A program made the translations under genes and the position numbers. A DNA stretch of 64,000 bases, from assembly GCF_019857225.1 (NCBI RefSeq), contig NZ_JAFJSY010000001.1, forward strand, positions 124,001-188,000, written 5' to 3'. Below the pieces are notes generated by a model, which searched no databases, was not told the DNA's origin, and saw only the letters and a program-made list of their open reading frames with translations. Shown one piece after another: positions 44,781 to 53,879 of the stretch. Positions within the stretch are counted from its first letter, which is position 1. The number at the start of each line of letters is the position of its first letter. This stretch comes from Streptomyces plumbidurans (GTDB lineage: Bacteria > Actinomycetota > Actinomycetes > Streptomycetales > Streptomycetaceae).

Positions 44781-45983
44781 ATGCACATCGTCGTGATAGG
44801 TGCCGGAGTGGGAGGGACCGCGATGGCCCTCGGTCTCCAGCAACGCGGCCTGGACGTCGCGGTGTTCGAACAGGCGTCGGCCGTGACGCCCGTCGGCGCG
44901 GGGGTCATCATCGCCCCGAACTCCCACCGCCTGCTCACCGACGAGTGGGGCATCGACGCGGTACCCGGCAGCGTGCAGCCGCCCACACTGCACCTGCGCC
45001 GATGGCAGGACGGCAGCACCATCAGCGAGCAGCCGCTGGGGCCGGTCGCGGTCGAACGCTTCGGAGCCCCCTATGTCGCGATGCACCGCGCGGATCTGCT
45101 CGACGCGCTCGCCACCGGCCTCCGGCCCGGCACCCTGAACCTGGGCAAGCGCCTGAGCGGTCTCGTCCAGGACGACGAGGGCGTCACCGTCACGTTCGAG
45201 GACGGCACGGTCGAGCGCGCCGATCTCGTGATCGCCGCCGACGGGACGCGCTCCGCCGCGGCGGCCGCCCTCGGGGAATCGACGGTTGCCCGCCCCAGCG
45301 GCTTCGCCGCCTACCGAGGCTTCGCTCCCCGGCAGTTGATCGCGGAGACCGGCGAGTCGCACAACACCTGGCTGGGCCCGAACCGGCACTTCGTCCACTA
45401 CCCGATCAGCGGCGGCGAGCTGCTGAACTTCGTCGCCATCGTGCCGACCTCCCGCCAGGAGACGGAGGCATGGAGCTCACCGGGCGACATCGCCGACGTC
45501 CGCCGGGCGTTCACCGGCTGGGACCCTCGGGTGCGGCGGATACTCGACGCGACCGACTCGGTCACCCTGTGGGGCCTGTACGACCGTCCCGTCCGCGACC
45601 GACTCGACTTCGGCCGGGTCGCTCTGCTCGGCGACGCCGCTCACCCGGTCCTGCCCTTCTTCGCGCAGGGCGCCAGCCTCGCGCTCGAGGACGCGGCGGT
45701 ACTCAGCGCCCTGGTCGCCGACGCACCGGCCCTCGGCCTCGACCGGGTGCTGTCGGCCTACTCCCGCATCCGGGTGCCACGCATCCGGCAGGTCCAGGAC
45801 GCCTCGTTCCGCAACGCCACGACGTTCCACCTCCCCGACGGACCGGAACAGCAGCGGCGCGATGCCTTCCTCGGTGATCCGGCCAGCCCGAGCCCGTTGC
45901 GCGCCAACGCCTGGCTGTTCGGCCACGACGTCCGTGACGATGTCGCTGCCGCACGTGCGAAGCTGGCTTCCGTGGGGCCGTGA
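44781..45983 (+). CDS. FAD-dependent aromatic hydroxylase (salicylate hydroxylase-like)
   Basis: A 400-residue class A flavoprotein monooxygenase that would use NAD(P)H and oxygen to hydroxylate an aromatic or heteroaromatic ring. The FAD motif IVVIGAGVGGTAMALGL with Glu at the end of strand 2 (VAVFEQ) opens the protein, MHRADLLDAL is the second FAD contact, VIAADGTRSAAA is the DG motif and VALLGDAAHPVLPFFAQGASLALEDA is the third FAD motif. It most resembles salicylate and 3-hydroxybenzoate 6-hydroxylases. It starts 32 bp after the hydratase and closes the plus-strand arm of the cluster. GGGAG precedes the ATG. Confidence 0.92.
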   Translation: MHIVVIGAGVGGTAMALGLQQRGLDVAVFEQASAVTPVGAGVIIAPNSHRLLTDEWGIDAVPGSVQPPTLHLRRWQDGSTISEQPLGPVAVERFGAPYVAMHRADLLDALATGLRPGTLNLGKRLSGLVQDDEGVTVTFEDGTVERADLVIAADGTRSAAAAALGESTVARPSGFAAYRGFAPRQLIAETGESHNTWLGPNRHFVHYPISGGELLNFVAIVPTSRQETEAWSSPGDIADVRRAFTGWDPRVRRILDATDSVTLWGLYDRPVRDRLDFGRVALLGDAAHPVLPFFAQGASLALEDAAVLSALVADAPALGLDRVLSAYSRIRVPRIRQVQDASFRNATTFHLPDGPEQQRRDAFLGDPASPSPLRANAWLFGHDVRDDVAAARAKLASVGP

Positions 45984-46088
45984 GCGACACCGCAGTCCGC
46001 AGGGAACCTCCCCGGGAACTCCGGTCCAGCCGCCCCGAAGCGCACCGGATACAGTGCGCGAGAGGGCAGCCTGGTCAGGAGGGGAAGC

Positions 46089-47318
46089 GTGACCGACACC
46101 AGCGAAACACGGACCGCCGACGGTGAGGCGCGGGCGCCGCGGCAAAGCCGCCTGCATCGCCTGCTGCGCTACATCCCCATGGTCGCCCCCGTCCTGCTGT
46201 GGGCCGTGCCCTGCTGGGTGCTCCTCTACGGCGGCCAGGACTGGCCGCTGCCCGTCACGCTGGCCGGCACCGCCGTGTTCGTCCTCGGTCTCGTCGGTAT
46301 GCCGCTGGCCATGACGCGCGGCCACGGCAGGCGCCAGCAGGACTGGGCGGCGATCACCGGTGACACCCTGCTGGGGAGCAGCTGGGTCCTGTTCACGTGG
46401 TCCGTGCTGCTCGGTGTCTTCCTGCGGCTCGCCCTCACCGTGGCCGGCGTCGGCCAGGGTCAGGATCGGGCCCGAATCGTCACGTGGGCCGTGCTCGGCG
46501 TGACCGCCGTACTGCTCGTCTGGGGATACGTCGAGGCCCGTCGCGTGCCACGCGTGCGCCGGCTCGACGTGCAACTCCCCCGGCTCGGTGCCGGGTTGGA
46601 CGGCACCCGCGTCGCCCTCATCACCGACACCCACTACGGCCCGCTCGATCGTGCCCGCTGGTCGGCGCGGGTGTGCGAGACGGTGAACACCCTCGAGGCG
46701 GACGTGGTCTGCCACGCCGGCGACATCGCGGACGGCACGGCCGAACGCCGCCGCGCCCAGGCCGCACCGCTGGCTACGGTGCGGGCCGGCCGGGCCCGGG
46801 TGTACGTCACCGGCAACCACGAGTACTACAGCGAGGCCCAGGGCTGGGTCGACCTGATGGACGAGCTGGGCTGGAAGCCGCTGCGCAACAGCCATCTGCT
46901 GCTCGAACGGGGCGGCGACACCCTCGTGGTGGCCGGTGTGGACGACGTCACCGCCGAGTCCTCCGGCCTGGAGGGCCACCGCGCCCACCTCGAAGGAGCG
47001 CTGGACGGCGCCGACCCCGAACTGCCCGTCCTGCTGTTGGCACACCAGCCCAAGTTCGTCGACCGCGCGGCGGCCCACGGCATCGACCTCCAGCTCTCTG
47101 GCCACACCCACGGCGGCCAGATCTGGCCCTTCCATTTCCTGGTCCGCATCGACCAGCCCGCCCTCGCTGGTCTCAGCCACCACGGCACCCGCACGCTCCT
47201 CTACACCAGCCGTGGCACCGGCTTCTGGGGCCCGCCGTTCCGCGTCTTCGCCCCCAGCGAGATCACCCTGCTCGTGCTCCGGGCCCCGCAGTCGCCCACC
47301 TCGCCCACCTCGCCGTAA
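46089..47318 (+). CDS. Membrane-anchored metallophosphoesterase (YkuE-like)
   Basis: A 409-residue protein with four TM helices at the N-terminus (about 28-46, 55-72, 90-118 and 130-148) and a C-terminal calcineurin-like phosphoesterase. The metal motifs are ITDTHYGP (D-x-H, about 178), CHAGDIADG (about 208), VTGNHEYYSE (GNHE, about 240), LLLAHQPKF and LSGHTHGGQIWP (about 337). Relatives act on cell-envelope lipids or UDP-linked precursors. The start is the GTG at 46089, with GGAGGGG upstream. It is alone between the catabolic cluster and the mannosidase. Confidence 0.9.
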   Translation: MTDTSETRTADGEARAPRQSRLHRLLRYIPMVAPVLLWAVPCWVLLYGGQDWPLPVTLAGTAVFVLGLVGMPLAMTRGHGRRQQDWAAITGDTLLGSSWVLFTWSVLLGVFLRLALTVAGVGQGQDRARIVTWAVLGVTAVLLVWGYVEARRVPRVRRLDVQLPRLGAGLDGTRVALITDTHYGPLDRARWSARVCETVNTLEADVVCHAGDIADGTAERRRAQAAPLATVRAGRARVYVTGNHEYYSEAQGWVDLMDELGWKPLRNSHLLLERGGDTLVVAGVDDVTAESSGLEGHRAHLEGALDGADPELPVLLLAHQPKFVDRAAAHGIDLQLSGHTHGGQIWPFHFLVRIDQPALAGLSHHGTRTLLYTSRGTGFWGPPFRVFAPSEITLLVLRAPQSPTSPTSP

Positions 47319-47648
47319 AGCGCGCCAGGGGCGGAGGGCGCCGCCTGGGCACCTGCCGCACGGGGCGCTGCCCGAGTGCGTCGTACGCAAGTCGTTGACA
47401 TGGCCCTGCCGGATGGCTAGCTTCACGAAGGGTTCACAGCCACACCCCGGGCGCCATCCGTCCCGGACGTACGACTCATGAGCTCCACGGTCAGGCACCT
47501 CACCTCCAGAGCCCGACAACGTTGTCACCCACGCATACGTGATCACCTCCATCGCACCAAGCGCACCTGATCACCCTGCCCCCTCCCGGACGCCCGCGTC
47601 GGAGACAACGTTGTCGGACCCCCCCGCTCCGAGTAGAGGAGAACTCTC
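47319..47648 (+). promoter_or_regulatory. GH92 control region: promoter and two perfect LacI-type operators
   Basis: TTGACA (47395-47400), 17 bases, TAGCTT (47418-47423) form a sigma-70 promoter toward the mannosidase. GACAACGTTGTC, a perfect 12-bp palindrome with a central CG, occurs twice, at 47515-47526 and 47604-47615, 89 bp apart. This is the classic LacI/GalR half-site form. No LacI-family gene is in the window, so the regulator is elsewhere. The remaining sequence in this 330-bp gap holds no gene. Confidence 0.85.
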
Positions 47649-50435
47649 GTGACGACACGACCGATGCCACGCACGCTGAGACCCCCGAGAAACACGGTGA
47701 TCGGCGCGTTCGCGGTGGCGGCGCTGGCCGCGGCCGGTTTGTGCGCGCCCGCGTCGGCGGCGGAGAAGCCCGCGTTCGTCGCCTCCCCGGCCACCGTGGT
47801 CAACCCGTTCATCGGGACGTCGAACCAGGCCAACGACTTCCCCGGCGCCGACGTTCCGTTCGGGATGGTGCAGTGGAGTCCGGACACGCCGTCGCGTCCC
47901 CCGGGCGGAGGCTACGAGTACAACGACTCGTCGATCACCGGTTTCAGCCTGACCCACATCGCCGGTCCCGGTTGCGGCGCTGCCGGTGACGTTCCGGTCC
48001 TGCCCACGGTGGGGGCCGTCAACACCGGTGCCACGGACGGGTTCTCGCACTCCAACGAGTCCGCGTCGGCCGGGTCGTACAAGGTCGCGCTCAACAACCA
48101 GGTGACGACCGAGCTGACCGCCACGACCCGCAGTGGCATGGCCCGCTTCACCTTTCCCTCAACCAGCCAGGCCAATCTGATCTTCAAGTTGACGGGCAGT
48201 CAGAACGGCGCCGGCAACACTCAGTTCACGAAGGTCTCGAGCACCGAGGTGAGCGGCCAGGTCACCAGCGGCCGTTTCTGCGGCGCGGGAAACACCTACA
48301 CCGTGTACTTCGACATGGTCTTCGACCAGCCCTTCAGCTCGCAGGGCAGCTCCCTCGCCAAGTCGACCCTCAAGCCCGTCCAGCAGGGCAAGGCGTCCAA
48401 GAACGCAGCCGAGAAGCCCAACAAGCCGGTGCTGCACGGCAAGGTCCCGACCGGGGCGGCATCGAAGTCCGCCAAGAGCAGCGCCTCCCCGGACGCCGCA
48501 GCCTCGAACGGCTACGTCACCTTCAACACCACGTCCAACCACGTCGTCCAGGCAAAGGTCGGCGTCTCCTACGTCTCGGTCGCCAACGCCGTCGCCAACC
48601 GCACGGCGGAGAACTCCGGTTGGGACTTCGACGCGACCCGCACCGCCGCGCAGAACGCCTGGAACAGCGCGCTCGGCAAGGTGCAGATCGCCGGCGGGAC
48701 GGCCGCGCAGCAGGAGAGCTTCTACACCGCGCTCTACCACTCACTGCTGCACCCGAACGTCATCAGCGACACCAACGGCCAGTACTACGGCTTCGACGGC
48801 AGGACGCACACGGTGGACTCGGGGCACAAGGCGGTGTACGCCAACTACTCCGGCTGGGACATCTACCGTTCGCAGGCCCAGCTCGAAGCCCTGCTCGCTC
48901 CCCAGGTGGCGTCGGACACCGCGCAGTCGATGGTCGACGACTACGCCCAGACCGGAATCTTCCCCAAGTGGTCGGAGAACAACGGGGAGTCGTATGTCAT
49001 GGTCGGCGACCCGGCGGACGCCATCATCGCCGACTACTACGCCTTCGGCGCCCGGGACTTCGACACCAAGGCCGCCCTGGCCGACATGGTCAAGCAGGCG
49101 AGCACCACCAACAACGACCGCCCCGGCCTCAACTACCTGAACTCCCCCGGGTACATGCCGCACGACGGCAGCTACGGCTGCTGCAACTTCTACGGTCCGG
49201 TGGCCACCACACTGGAGTACGACACCGCCGACTTCGCGATCTCCGCGATGGCCGGGGCGCTCGGTGACACCGCCAACCAGAAGACGTACGCGAACCGTGC
49301 GCAGGACTGGCGCAATGTGCTCAACCCGGCCTCCGGGTTCGTCGAGCCGCGCAACGCCAGTGGTGCGTGGACCGGCGGGTTCGACCCCACCAGCGGCACC
49401 GACATGGTCGAGGCCGACTCCTGGATCTACACCGGCATGGTGCCCTTCAACGTCGGCGGTCTGGCACACGCCAAGGGCGGCAACACGGCGATGAACCACT
49501 ACCTGGACACCGTGCTGCGCAGCTTCACCGGCGCCAACGGCTATGCCTGGGTGGGCAACGAGCCCAGCATCGAACTGCCCTGGGAGTACGACTACACCGG
49601 GCAGCCGTACAAGACGCAGGGCACCGTGCGGGCGATCCAGGACCAGATCTGGGCGAACACACCCGGTGGACTGGCCGACGGCAACGACGACCTCGGCGCG
49701 ATGAGCGCCTGGTACGTGTGGTCCGCGCTCGGCATGTTCCCCGAGACCCCGGGCACCTCGGATCTCGCCCTGGGCTCACCGCTGTTCACCCAGGCCGTCG
49801 TCACCCTCCCGTCGGGCAAGAGCCTGACGATCAACGGCAACGGCGCGGCGGACAACGCCCCCTACGTGCAGTCCGCGGCGTGGAACGGCTCCGCCTGGAA
49901 CAACGCCTACGCCCCCACGACAGCGATCACCGCGGGCGGCACCCTCGACTACACCCTCGGCACCAGCCCCAACACCTCCTGGGCGAGCGGGGCTTCGGCG
50001 GCGCCGCCCTCCTACGCCGGGGACACCACCGCACCGGCGTCGCCGCGCATCGGCCCGCTGGCCTCCTCGGTCGCGGCGAACCTCTGCGCGGACGACGCCA
50101 ACTCCGCCACGGGCGACGGGACCCACGTCCAGATCTACACCTGCAACAACACCTACGCGCAGGACTGGCTCATCGCCGGCGACGGAACGATCCGCTCCCT
50201 CGGCAAATGCCTCGACGCCGATCACAGCGGGACCACCAACGGCACCCTGATCCAGCTGTGGACGTGCAATGGCAGCGGCGCCCAGCAGTGGACCCAGGGC
50301 GCCAACGGATCACTCGTCAACCCGCAGTCCAAGCTCTGCCTGGACGACCCCAACTCCTCGACCACGAACGGCACTCAACTCCAGCTGTACACCTGCAACG
50401 GCTCGGCCGCCCAGAACTGGAAACTGCCGAGCTGA
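47649..50435 (+). CDS. Secreted GH92 alpha-mannosidase with ricin-type lectin domain
   Basis: A 928-residue exported glycosidase. A signal peptide (residues 1 to about 38, ending ASAAE) precedes the GH92 catalytic module with VVNPFIGTSNQANDFPGADVPFGMVQWSPD, YSGWDIYRSQAQLEAL (about 400), GYMPHDGSYGCCNFYGP, and GNEPSIELPWEYDYTG (about 635) with the acidic catalytic region. GH92 enzymes are calcium-dependent exo-alpha-mannosidases acting on fungal-type mannans and glycoproteins. A Lys-rich insertion (about 235-290) interrupts the N-terminal beta domain. The C-terminal domain (about 800-927) is a ricin-B trefoil with three AQxW repeats (AQDW, AQQW, AQNW). The start is a GTG with GAGGAG upstream. 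Confidence 0.95.
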   Translation: MTTRPMPRTLRPPRNTVIGAFAVAALAAAGLCAPASAAEKPAFVASPATVVNPFIGTSNQANDFPGADVPFGMVQWSPDTPSRPPGGGYEYNDSSITGFSLTHIAGPGCGAAGDVPVLPTVGAVNTGATDGFSHSNESASAGSYKVALNNQVTTELTATTRSGMARFTFPSTSQANLIFKLTGSQNGAGNTQFTKVSSTEVSGQVTSGRFCGAGNTYTVYFDMVFDQPFSSQGSSLAKSTLKPVQQGKASKNAAEKPNKPVLHGKVPTGAASKSAKSSASPDAAASNGYVTFNTTSNHVVQAKVGVSYVSVANAVANRTAENSGWDFDATRTAAQNAWNSALGKVQIAGGTAAQQESFYTALYHSLLHPNVISDTNGQYYGFDGRTHTVDSGHKAVYANYSGWDIYRSQAQLEALLAPQVASDTAQSMVDDYAQTGIFPKWSENNGESYVMVGDPADAIIADYYAFGARDFDTKAALADMVKQASTTNNDRPGLNYLNSPGYMPHDGSYGCCNFYGPVATTLEYDTADFAISAMAGALGDTANQKTYANRAQDWRNVLNPASGFVEPRNASGAWTGGFDPTSGTDMVEADSWIYTGMVPFNVGGLAHAKGGNTAMNHYLDTVLRSFTGANGYAWVGNEPSIELPWEYDYTGQPYKTQGTVRAIQDQIWANTPGGLADGNDDLGAMSAWYVWSALGMFPETPGTSDLALGSPLFTQAVVTLPSGKSLTINGNGAADNAPYVQSAAWNGSAWNNAYAPTTAITAGGTLDYTLGTSPNTSWASGASAAPPSYAGDTTAPASPRIGPLASSVAANLCADDANSATGDGTHVQIYTCNNTYAQDWLIAGDGTIRSLGKCLDADHSGTTNGTLIQLWTCNGSGAQQWTQGANGSLVNPQSKLCLDDPNSSTTNGTQLQLYTCNGSAAQNWKLPS

Positions 50436-50637
50436 GCGTCCCGGGGGTCCCGCTCGACAAGGTGTCGGCCAGTCGTTCCTGGTGTAGGTGCCGCGGACGA
50501 TGGGGCCGGGCCCGACGTCGATCGGGACTCCTTGCCGTTGACGACGAGCGGGAGGACGGAGGCATCGGCGACTTCGCCGCCCTGCGCCTGCTCGGGCACG
50601 AGGTGGCCGCGAGGACCGTAGGCCGTCTCGGTGGCGG

Positions 50638-52080
50638 TCAGCCGCCGCGCCGCACCCGGGCCGCTCGGCGGGCCTCGGCGAGCTTGCGGGCCTCGTTGCT
50701 CTTGCGGGACGACCCGCCGCCGGAACCGTCCTTCGTCGCGTCCTTGCTGCTGCCCAGGCCGCGGAACGGGGCGTTGTGGTTCTTGGTGCGCGGTGCGGCA
50801 GGCCCGCCGTCGAGCGGCTGTCCGGAGGGGGCCTTGGCGCCGGTGATACGGCTCAATTCGGCCTCACCGGAACGCACTTTGGCGACCTTCGGGACGACGC
50901 CGGCGTCCGCCATGACCTGGCTCGTCTCGCGGCGCTGCCCCGAAAGGACGAGTGTCACGACGGTGCCGGAGCGGCCGGCCCGGGCCGTGCGGCCGGCGCG
51001 GTGCAGATAGTCCTTCGGGTCGGTGGCCGGGTCGACGTTCACCACGAGGTCGAGGTCGTCGATGTGCAGGCCGCGTGCGGCGACGTTGGTCGCCACCAGC
51101 GCGGTGACCTGCCCGTTCTTGAACTGGGTTAGGGTCCTTGTGCGCTGCGGCTGGGCCTTGCCGCTGTGCAGGGCGGCGGCGGACACGCCATTGGCCCGCA
51201 GATGCCGCGTGAGCTGGTCGACGCCGTGCTTGGTGTCCAGGAACAGCAGGACCCGGCCGTCGCGGGCGGCGATCTCGGTGGTCACGGCGTACCGGTCCGG
51301 ACCGTGCACGACGAGGACATGGTGCTCGATCTCGGAGACCGCACTGGACGAGGGGTCCACGGAGTGCACGGCCGGGTCGCGCAGATAGCGCTGCACCAGC
51401 TGGTCGACGTCGCGGTCGAGGGTGGCGGAGAACAGCATCCGCTGCCCCTCGGGACGCACCTGGTCCAAAATCTCGGTGACCTGCGGCAGAAAGCCCATGT
51501 CACACATCTGGTCGGCTTCGTCCAGGACGGTGATGCGCACCCGTCCCAGCCTGCAGCCCTTGCGGTCGATGAGGTCGTGCAGCCGACCGGGTGTGGCGAC
51601 GACGATCTCGGCGCCGTCCCGCAGCGCGGCCGCCTGGCGTCCGACGGACACTCCGCCCACGACGGTCGCGAGCCGCAGCCCGAGCGCCTCGGCGTACGGC
51701 CTGAGCGCCTCACCGACCTGCTGCGCCAGCTCCCTGGTGGGCACCAGCACGAGCGCCAGCGGCTCCTTGGGCTGCGCGCGCCGCCCGGCCGTCCGGGCGA
51801 GCATCCCCAGGCCGAAGGCGAGCGTCTTGCCCGATCCCGTACGGCCCCGGCCCAGGACGTCACGTCCCGCGAGCGCGTTGGGCAGCGCCGCCGCCTGGAC
51901 GGGGAAGGGCACCGTCACACCGTGCTCGTCGAGCACCCGCAGGATCTCGGCCGGCAGCCCCAGCTCCGCGAAGGACGCCACCGTGGGCGGCGCCGCAGTC
52001 GTGTCCGAAGACGCCGCCGACTCGGACGCCTCTGACGCCTCGTACTGCTGCCGGGCATCGGCACGTGCCGGTTCGCTCAC
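50638..52080 (-). CDS. DEAD-box RNA helicase
   Basis: A roughly 480-residue RNA helicase of the RhlE/DbpA-like group. Motifs in order: FAELGLPAEILRVLDEHGV, Q-motif PFPVQAAALP, Walker A GRGRTGSGKTLAFGLG (about 75-90), VPTRELAQQV, VVATPGRLHDLI, VLDEADQMCDMGFL (DEAD, about 187), LFSATLDRDVDQL, ATNVAARGLHIDDLDLVVNVD and HRAGRTARAGRSG (about 363). A low-complexity basic, Gly/Ser tail probably binds RNA. The start is a GTG at 52078-52080 with GGAAGG upstream; a longer frame to 52137 has no such site. Roles in ribosome assembly or cold response are typical of the family. Confidence 0.92.
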   Translation of the reverse strand: MSEPARADARQQYEASEASESAASSDTTAAPPTVASFAELGLPAEILRVLDEHGVTVPFPVQAAALPNALAGRDVLGRGRTGSGKTLAFGLGMLARTAGRRAQPKEPLALVLVPTRELAQQVGEALRPYAEALGLRLATVVGGVSVGRQAAALRDGAEIVVATPGRLHDLIDRKGCRLGRVRITVLDEADQMCDMGFLPQVTEILDQVRPEGQRMLFSATLDRDVDQLVQRYLRDPAVHSVDPSSSAVSEIEHHVLVVHGPDRYAVTTEIAARDGRVLLFLDTKHGVDQLTRHLRANGVSAAALHSGKAQPQRTRTLTQFKNGQVTALVATNVAARGLHIDDLDLVVNVDPATDPKDYLHRAGRTARAGRSGTVVTLVLSGQRRETSQVMADAGVVPKVAKVRSGEAELSRITGAKAPSGQPLDGGPAAPRTKNHNAPFRGLGSSKDATKDGSGGGSSRKSNEARKLAEARRAARVRRGG

Positions 52081-52214
52081 AGAAAGCCTTCCTCCGTAGG
52101 GACCGTACCGAGGAAGGCGCGGCGGGGACGCGGCCACCGGCCATGAACCCGGAGCCGGGCACGGACAGCACGGTGACGCTGCAAACGAGCCACGTTAGCA
52201 CGAGGGCGGACCAC

Positions 52215-52234
52215 CCGGTCCGGGCCCGGACCGG
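52215..52234. terminator. 20-bp perfect palindrome after kynA
   Basis: CCGGTCCGGGCCCGGACCGG starts 8 bp downstream of the kynA stop codon on the minus strand. As RNA it would form a compact hairpin and probably ends the kynA transcript. Confidence 0.6.
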
Positions 52235-52241
52235 ACGACGG

Positions 52242-53108
52242 TCAGCCGATCTCGGTGCGGACCGCGAGGAGCTCGGGGAAGAAGGACAGATCCAGGGCGG
52301 CCTTGAGGAAGGAGACTCCGCTGGAACCGCCGGTGCCGCGTTTGAAGCCGATGACGCGGGTGACGACCTTGAGGTGGCGGAAGCGCCAGAGCTGGAAGCT
52401 CTCCTCGACGTCGACCAGCTCCTCGCAGGTCTCGTACGCGCCCCAGTGCTCCTCGGGGTGTTCGTAGATCTCCTTCAGTACGGGCAGCAGGCCGTCGTGG
52501 AACACGTGGGCCTGGGAGACGTCCCGCTTCAGCAGGTCGTCGGGGACCGGGTGGCCCGCGCGGGCGAGGTAGCGGAGGAACTCGTCGTAGAGCGTGGGCA
52601 GTTCGAGGGCCTCCTCGAGGGCCGCGCGCGCCTGCGGGTCATGGGCGAAGACCTCGGTCATACGGGCGTTCTTGTTGCCGAGCAGGAACTCCACGACGCG
52701 GTACTGCGCCGACTGGAAGCCCGAGGCATGTCCGAGCACGCCGCGGAACTGGGCGTACTCGCTCGGGGTCAGGGTGGCCAACACCGCCCACTGGTCGACG
52801 AGTTGGTGCTGGATGTGCTTGACGCGGGCGAGGGACTTGAGCGCCGGCTGAAGGTCGTCCGCGGCCAGCCGGCGCATCGCCTCGCGCAGTTCGTGGATGA
52901 CGAGCTTGAACCACAGCTCGGAGGTCTGGTGCTGGATGATGAACAGAAGCTCGTCGTGGTGGGGCGGATCGCTGAGCGGCTGCTGCGCGGACAGCAGCCG
53001 GTCGAGCCGGAGATAGCCGCTGTACGTGGTCTGCCGGTGCAGGTCGGTGTGGATGCCCTGCTCGATCTCACGGGTGTTGTGCCGTGACGTGTGCTCAGAC
53101 CGCGACAT
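52242..53108 (-). CDS. kynA: Tryptophan 2,3-dioxygenase
   Basis: A 288-residue heme enzyme that opens the indole ring of L-tryptophan to N-formylkynurenine, the first step of the kynurenine pathway. Family marks are [57 protein letters not shown], and [23 protein letters not shown] with the proximal heme His in RHLK. Length is normal for the bacterial enzyme. AAAGG precedes the ATG at 53106-53108. No kynurenine formamidase or kynureninase is in the window, so the rest of the pathway is elsewhere. Upstream lie a 31-codon repeat ORF and a thioesterase gene. Confidence 0.97.
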   Translation of the reverse strand: MSRSEHTSRHNTREIEQGIHTDLHRQTTYSGYLRLDRLLSAQQPLSDPPHHDELLFIIQHQTSELWFKLVIHELREAMRRLAADDLQPALKSLARVKHIQHQLVDQWAVLATLTPSEYAQFRGVLGHASGFQSAQYRVVEFLLGNKNARMTEVFAHDPQARAALEEALELPTLYDEFLRYLARAGHPVPDDLLKRDVSQAHVFHDGLLPVLKEIYEHPEEHWGAYETCEELVDVEESFQLWRFRHLKVVTRVIGFKRGTGGSSGVSFLKAALDLSFFPELLAVRTEIG

Positions 53109-53118
53109 CGGGCGCCTT

Positions 53119-53214
53119 TCAGATCGAGGACGGGTACGTCGCCGGGAACGGGTGGGTCGCCAGGAACGGGTGGGTCGCCGAGAACGGGTGGGTCGCCGAG
53201 AAGCGGAACGTCAT
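53119..53214 (-). CDS. Possible 31-residue repeat peptide between thioesterase and kynA
   Basis: An ATG at 53212-53214 overlaps the thioesterase stop (ATGA) and opens a 31-codon frame that ends 10 bp before the kynA ATG. The peptide is made of six-residue units ([24 protein letters not shown]) encoded by four 18-bp DNA repeats. Because 18 is a multiple of three, the frame stays open however many copies there are. It could couple translation of kynA to the thioesterase, or be chance. No Trp codons are present, so it is not a tryptophan attenuator. Confidence 0.3.
   Translation of the reverse strand: MTFRFSATHPFSATHPFLATHPFPATYPSSI
53130..53201. repeat. Four tandem 18-bp units
   Basis: Four head-to-tail copies of ACGGGTGGGTCGCCGAGA or close variants. 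The two right-hand copies are identical, the next differs by two bases, and the leftmost is most diverged. They sit in the gap between the thioesterase and kynA. Confidence 0.93.
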
Positions 53215-53663
53215 CCCGCTTCCGTGGTCAGCGCCTTGATCCACTCCTCGGGCCAGGGAGTGCTGACGCGCTCCTCCCCCGGCGGCACATGTACGACCGT
53301 ATAACGCCCCGACGCCGCGAGCCCGCGCGGACGGCCCTCGTGCTCCTCGCCCCACACCTCGAAGCCGAACGTCATCGAGGACGTACCGATGCGCTCCACG
53401 GTGATGGTGGTCGTCACCTGCTGCCCGAACCACAGCGGGGAGGCGAAATCGACCTCGTAGCGCACTCGCGGCGCCGCCCCGAAATAGCCGACCACCCCGC
53501 ACTCGCGCACCAGCACCGCCTCGGCCGCCTCCACGAACCGTCCGATCGCCGCGTTGTGGTAGTGACCGGAGGCGTCGGTGTCCCACCACTCCACACGGCA
53601 CCGATACACGGCGCGGGCGCCACCCGTCGGCTCCCCGGATCGGTCGGTCGAGTACATGTCCAT
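53211..53663 (-). CDS. Hot-dog acyl-CoA thioesterase (4HBT type)
   Basis: About 150 residues. A hot-dog fold thioesterase of the YbgC/4-hydroxybenzoyl-CoA group that would hydrolyse an acyl- or aroyl-CoA. The signature VEWWDTDASGHYHNAAIGRFVEAAEAVLV contains the catalytic Asp, followed by VRYEVDFASPLWFGQQVTTTITVERIG and a C-terminal strand with GRYTVVHVP. The start is uncertain: ATG at 53661-53663 is used here, but an in-frame GTG at 53723 and an ATG two codons later are possible, and none has a clear ribosome site. It is upstream of kynA on the same strand. Confidence 0.82.
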   Translation of the reverse strand: MDMYSTDRSGEPTGGARAVYRCRVEWWDTDASGHYHNAAIGRFVEAAEAVLVRECGVVGYFGAAPRVRYEVDFASPLWFGQQVTTTITVERIGTSSMTFGFEVWGEEHEGRPRGLAASGRYTVVHVPPGEERVSTPWPEEWIKALTTEAG

Positions 53664-53743
53664 CGGGACACGACTACCCCGGTTGTCCCTCTCCGACTCC
53701 GACTCCGACTGCACGAGGGTCACGAATCACGCGGCCAACGAGC

Positions 53744-53782
53744 AAGGGCGCCTGACGGGTGTCTGCCCTGTCAGGCGCCCTT
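53744..53782. terminator. 13-bp-stem terminator after the repetitive secreted protein
   Basis: AAGGGCGCCTGAC (53744-53756) pairs perfectly with GTCAGGCGCCCTT (53770-53782) across a 13-base loop. It lies about 100 bp beyond the stop codon of the minus-strand repeat protein and separates it from the thioesterase. Confidence 0.85.
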
Positions 53783-53879
53783 TGCACGGTCACCCAGCTT
53801 CACCTGGTTGTCACCACCGAGCCGACGAGCGCGGCGAGGCACTCCCGGGCGGCGGCTTTCTACGGCGCAGACGTCACTG

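Noticed and set aside
53119..53214. Tryptophan attenuator leader for kynA
   Set aside because: The small ORF upstream of kynA has no Trp codon and no terminator/antiterminator pair is visible, so classic attenuation is not supported.
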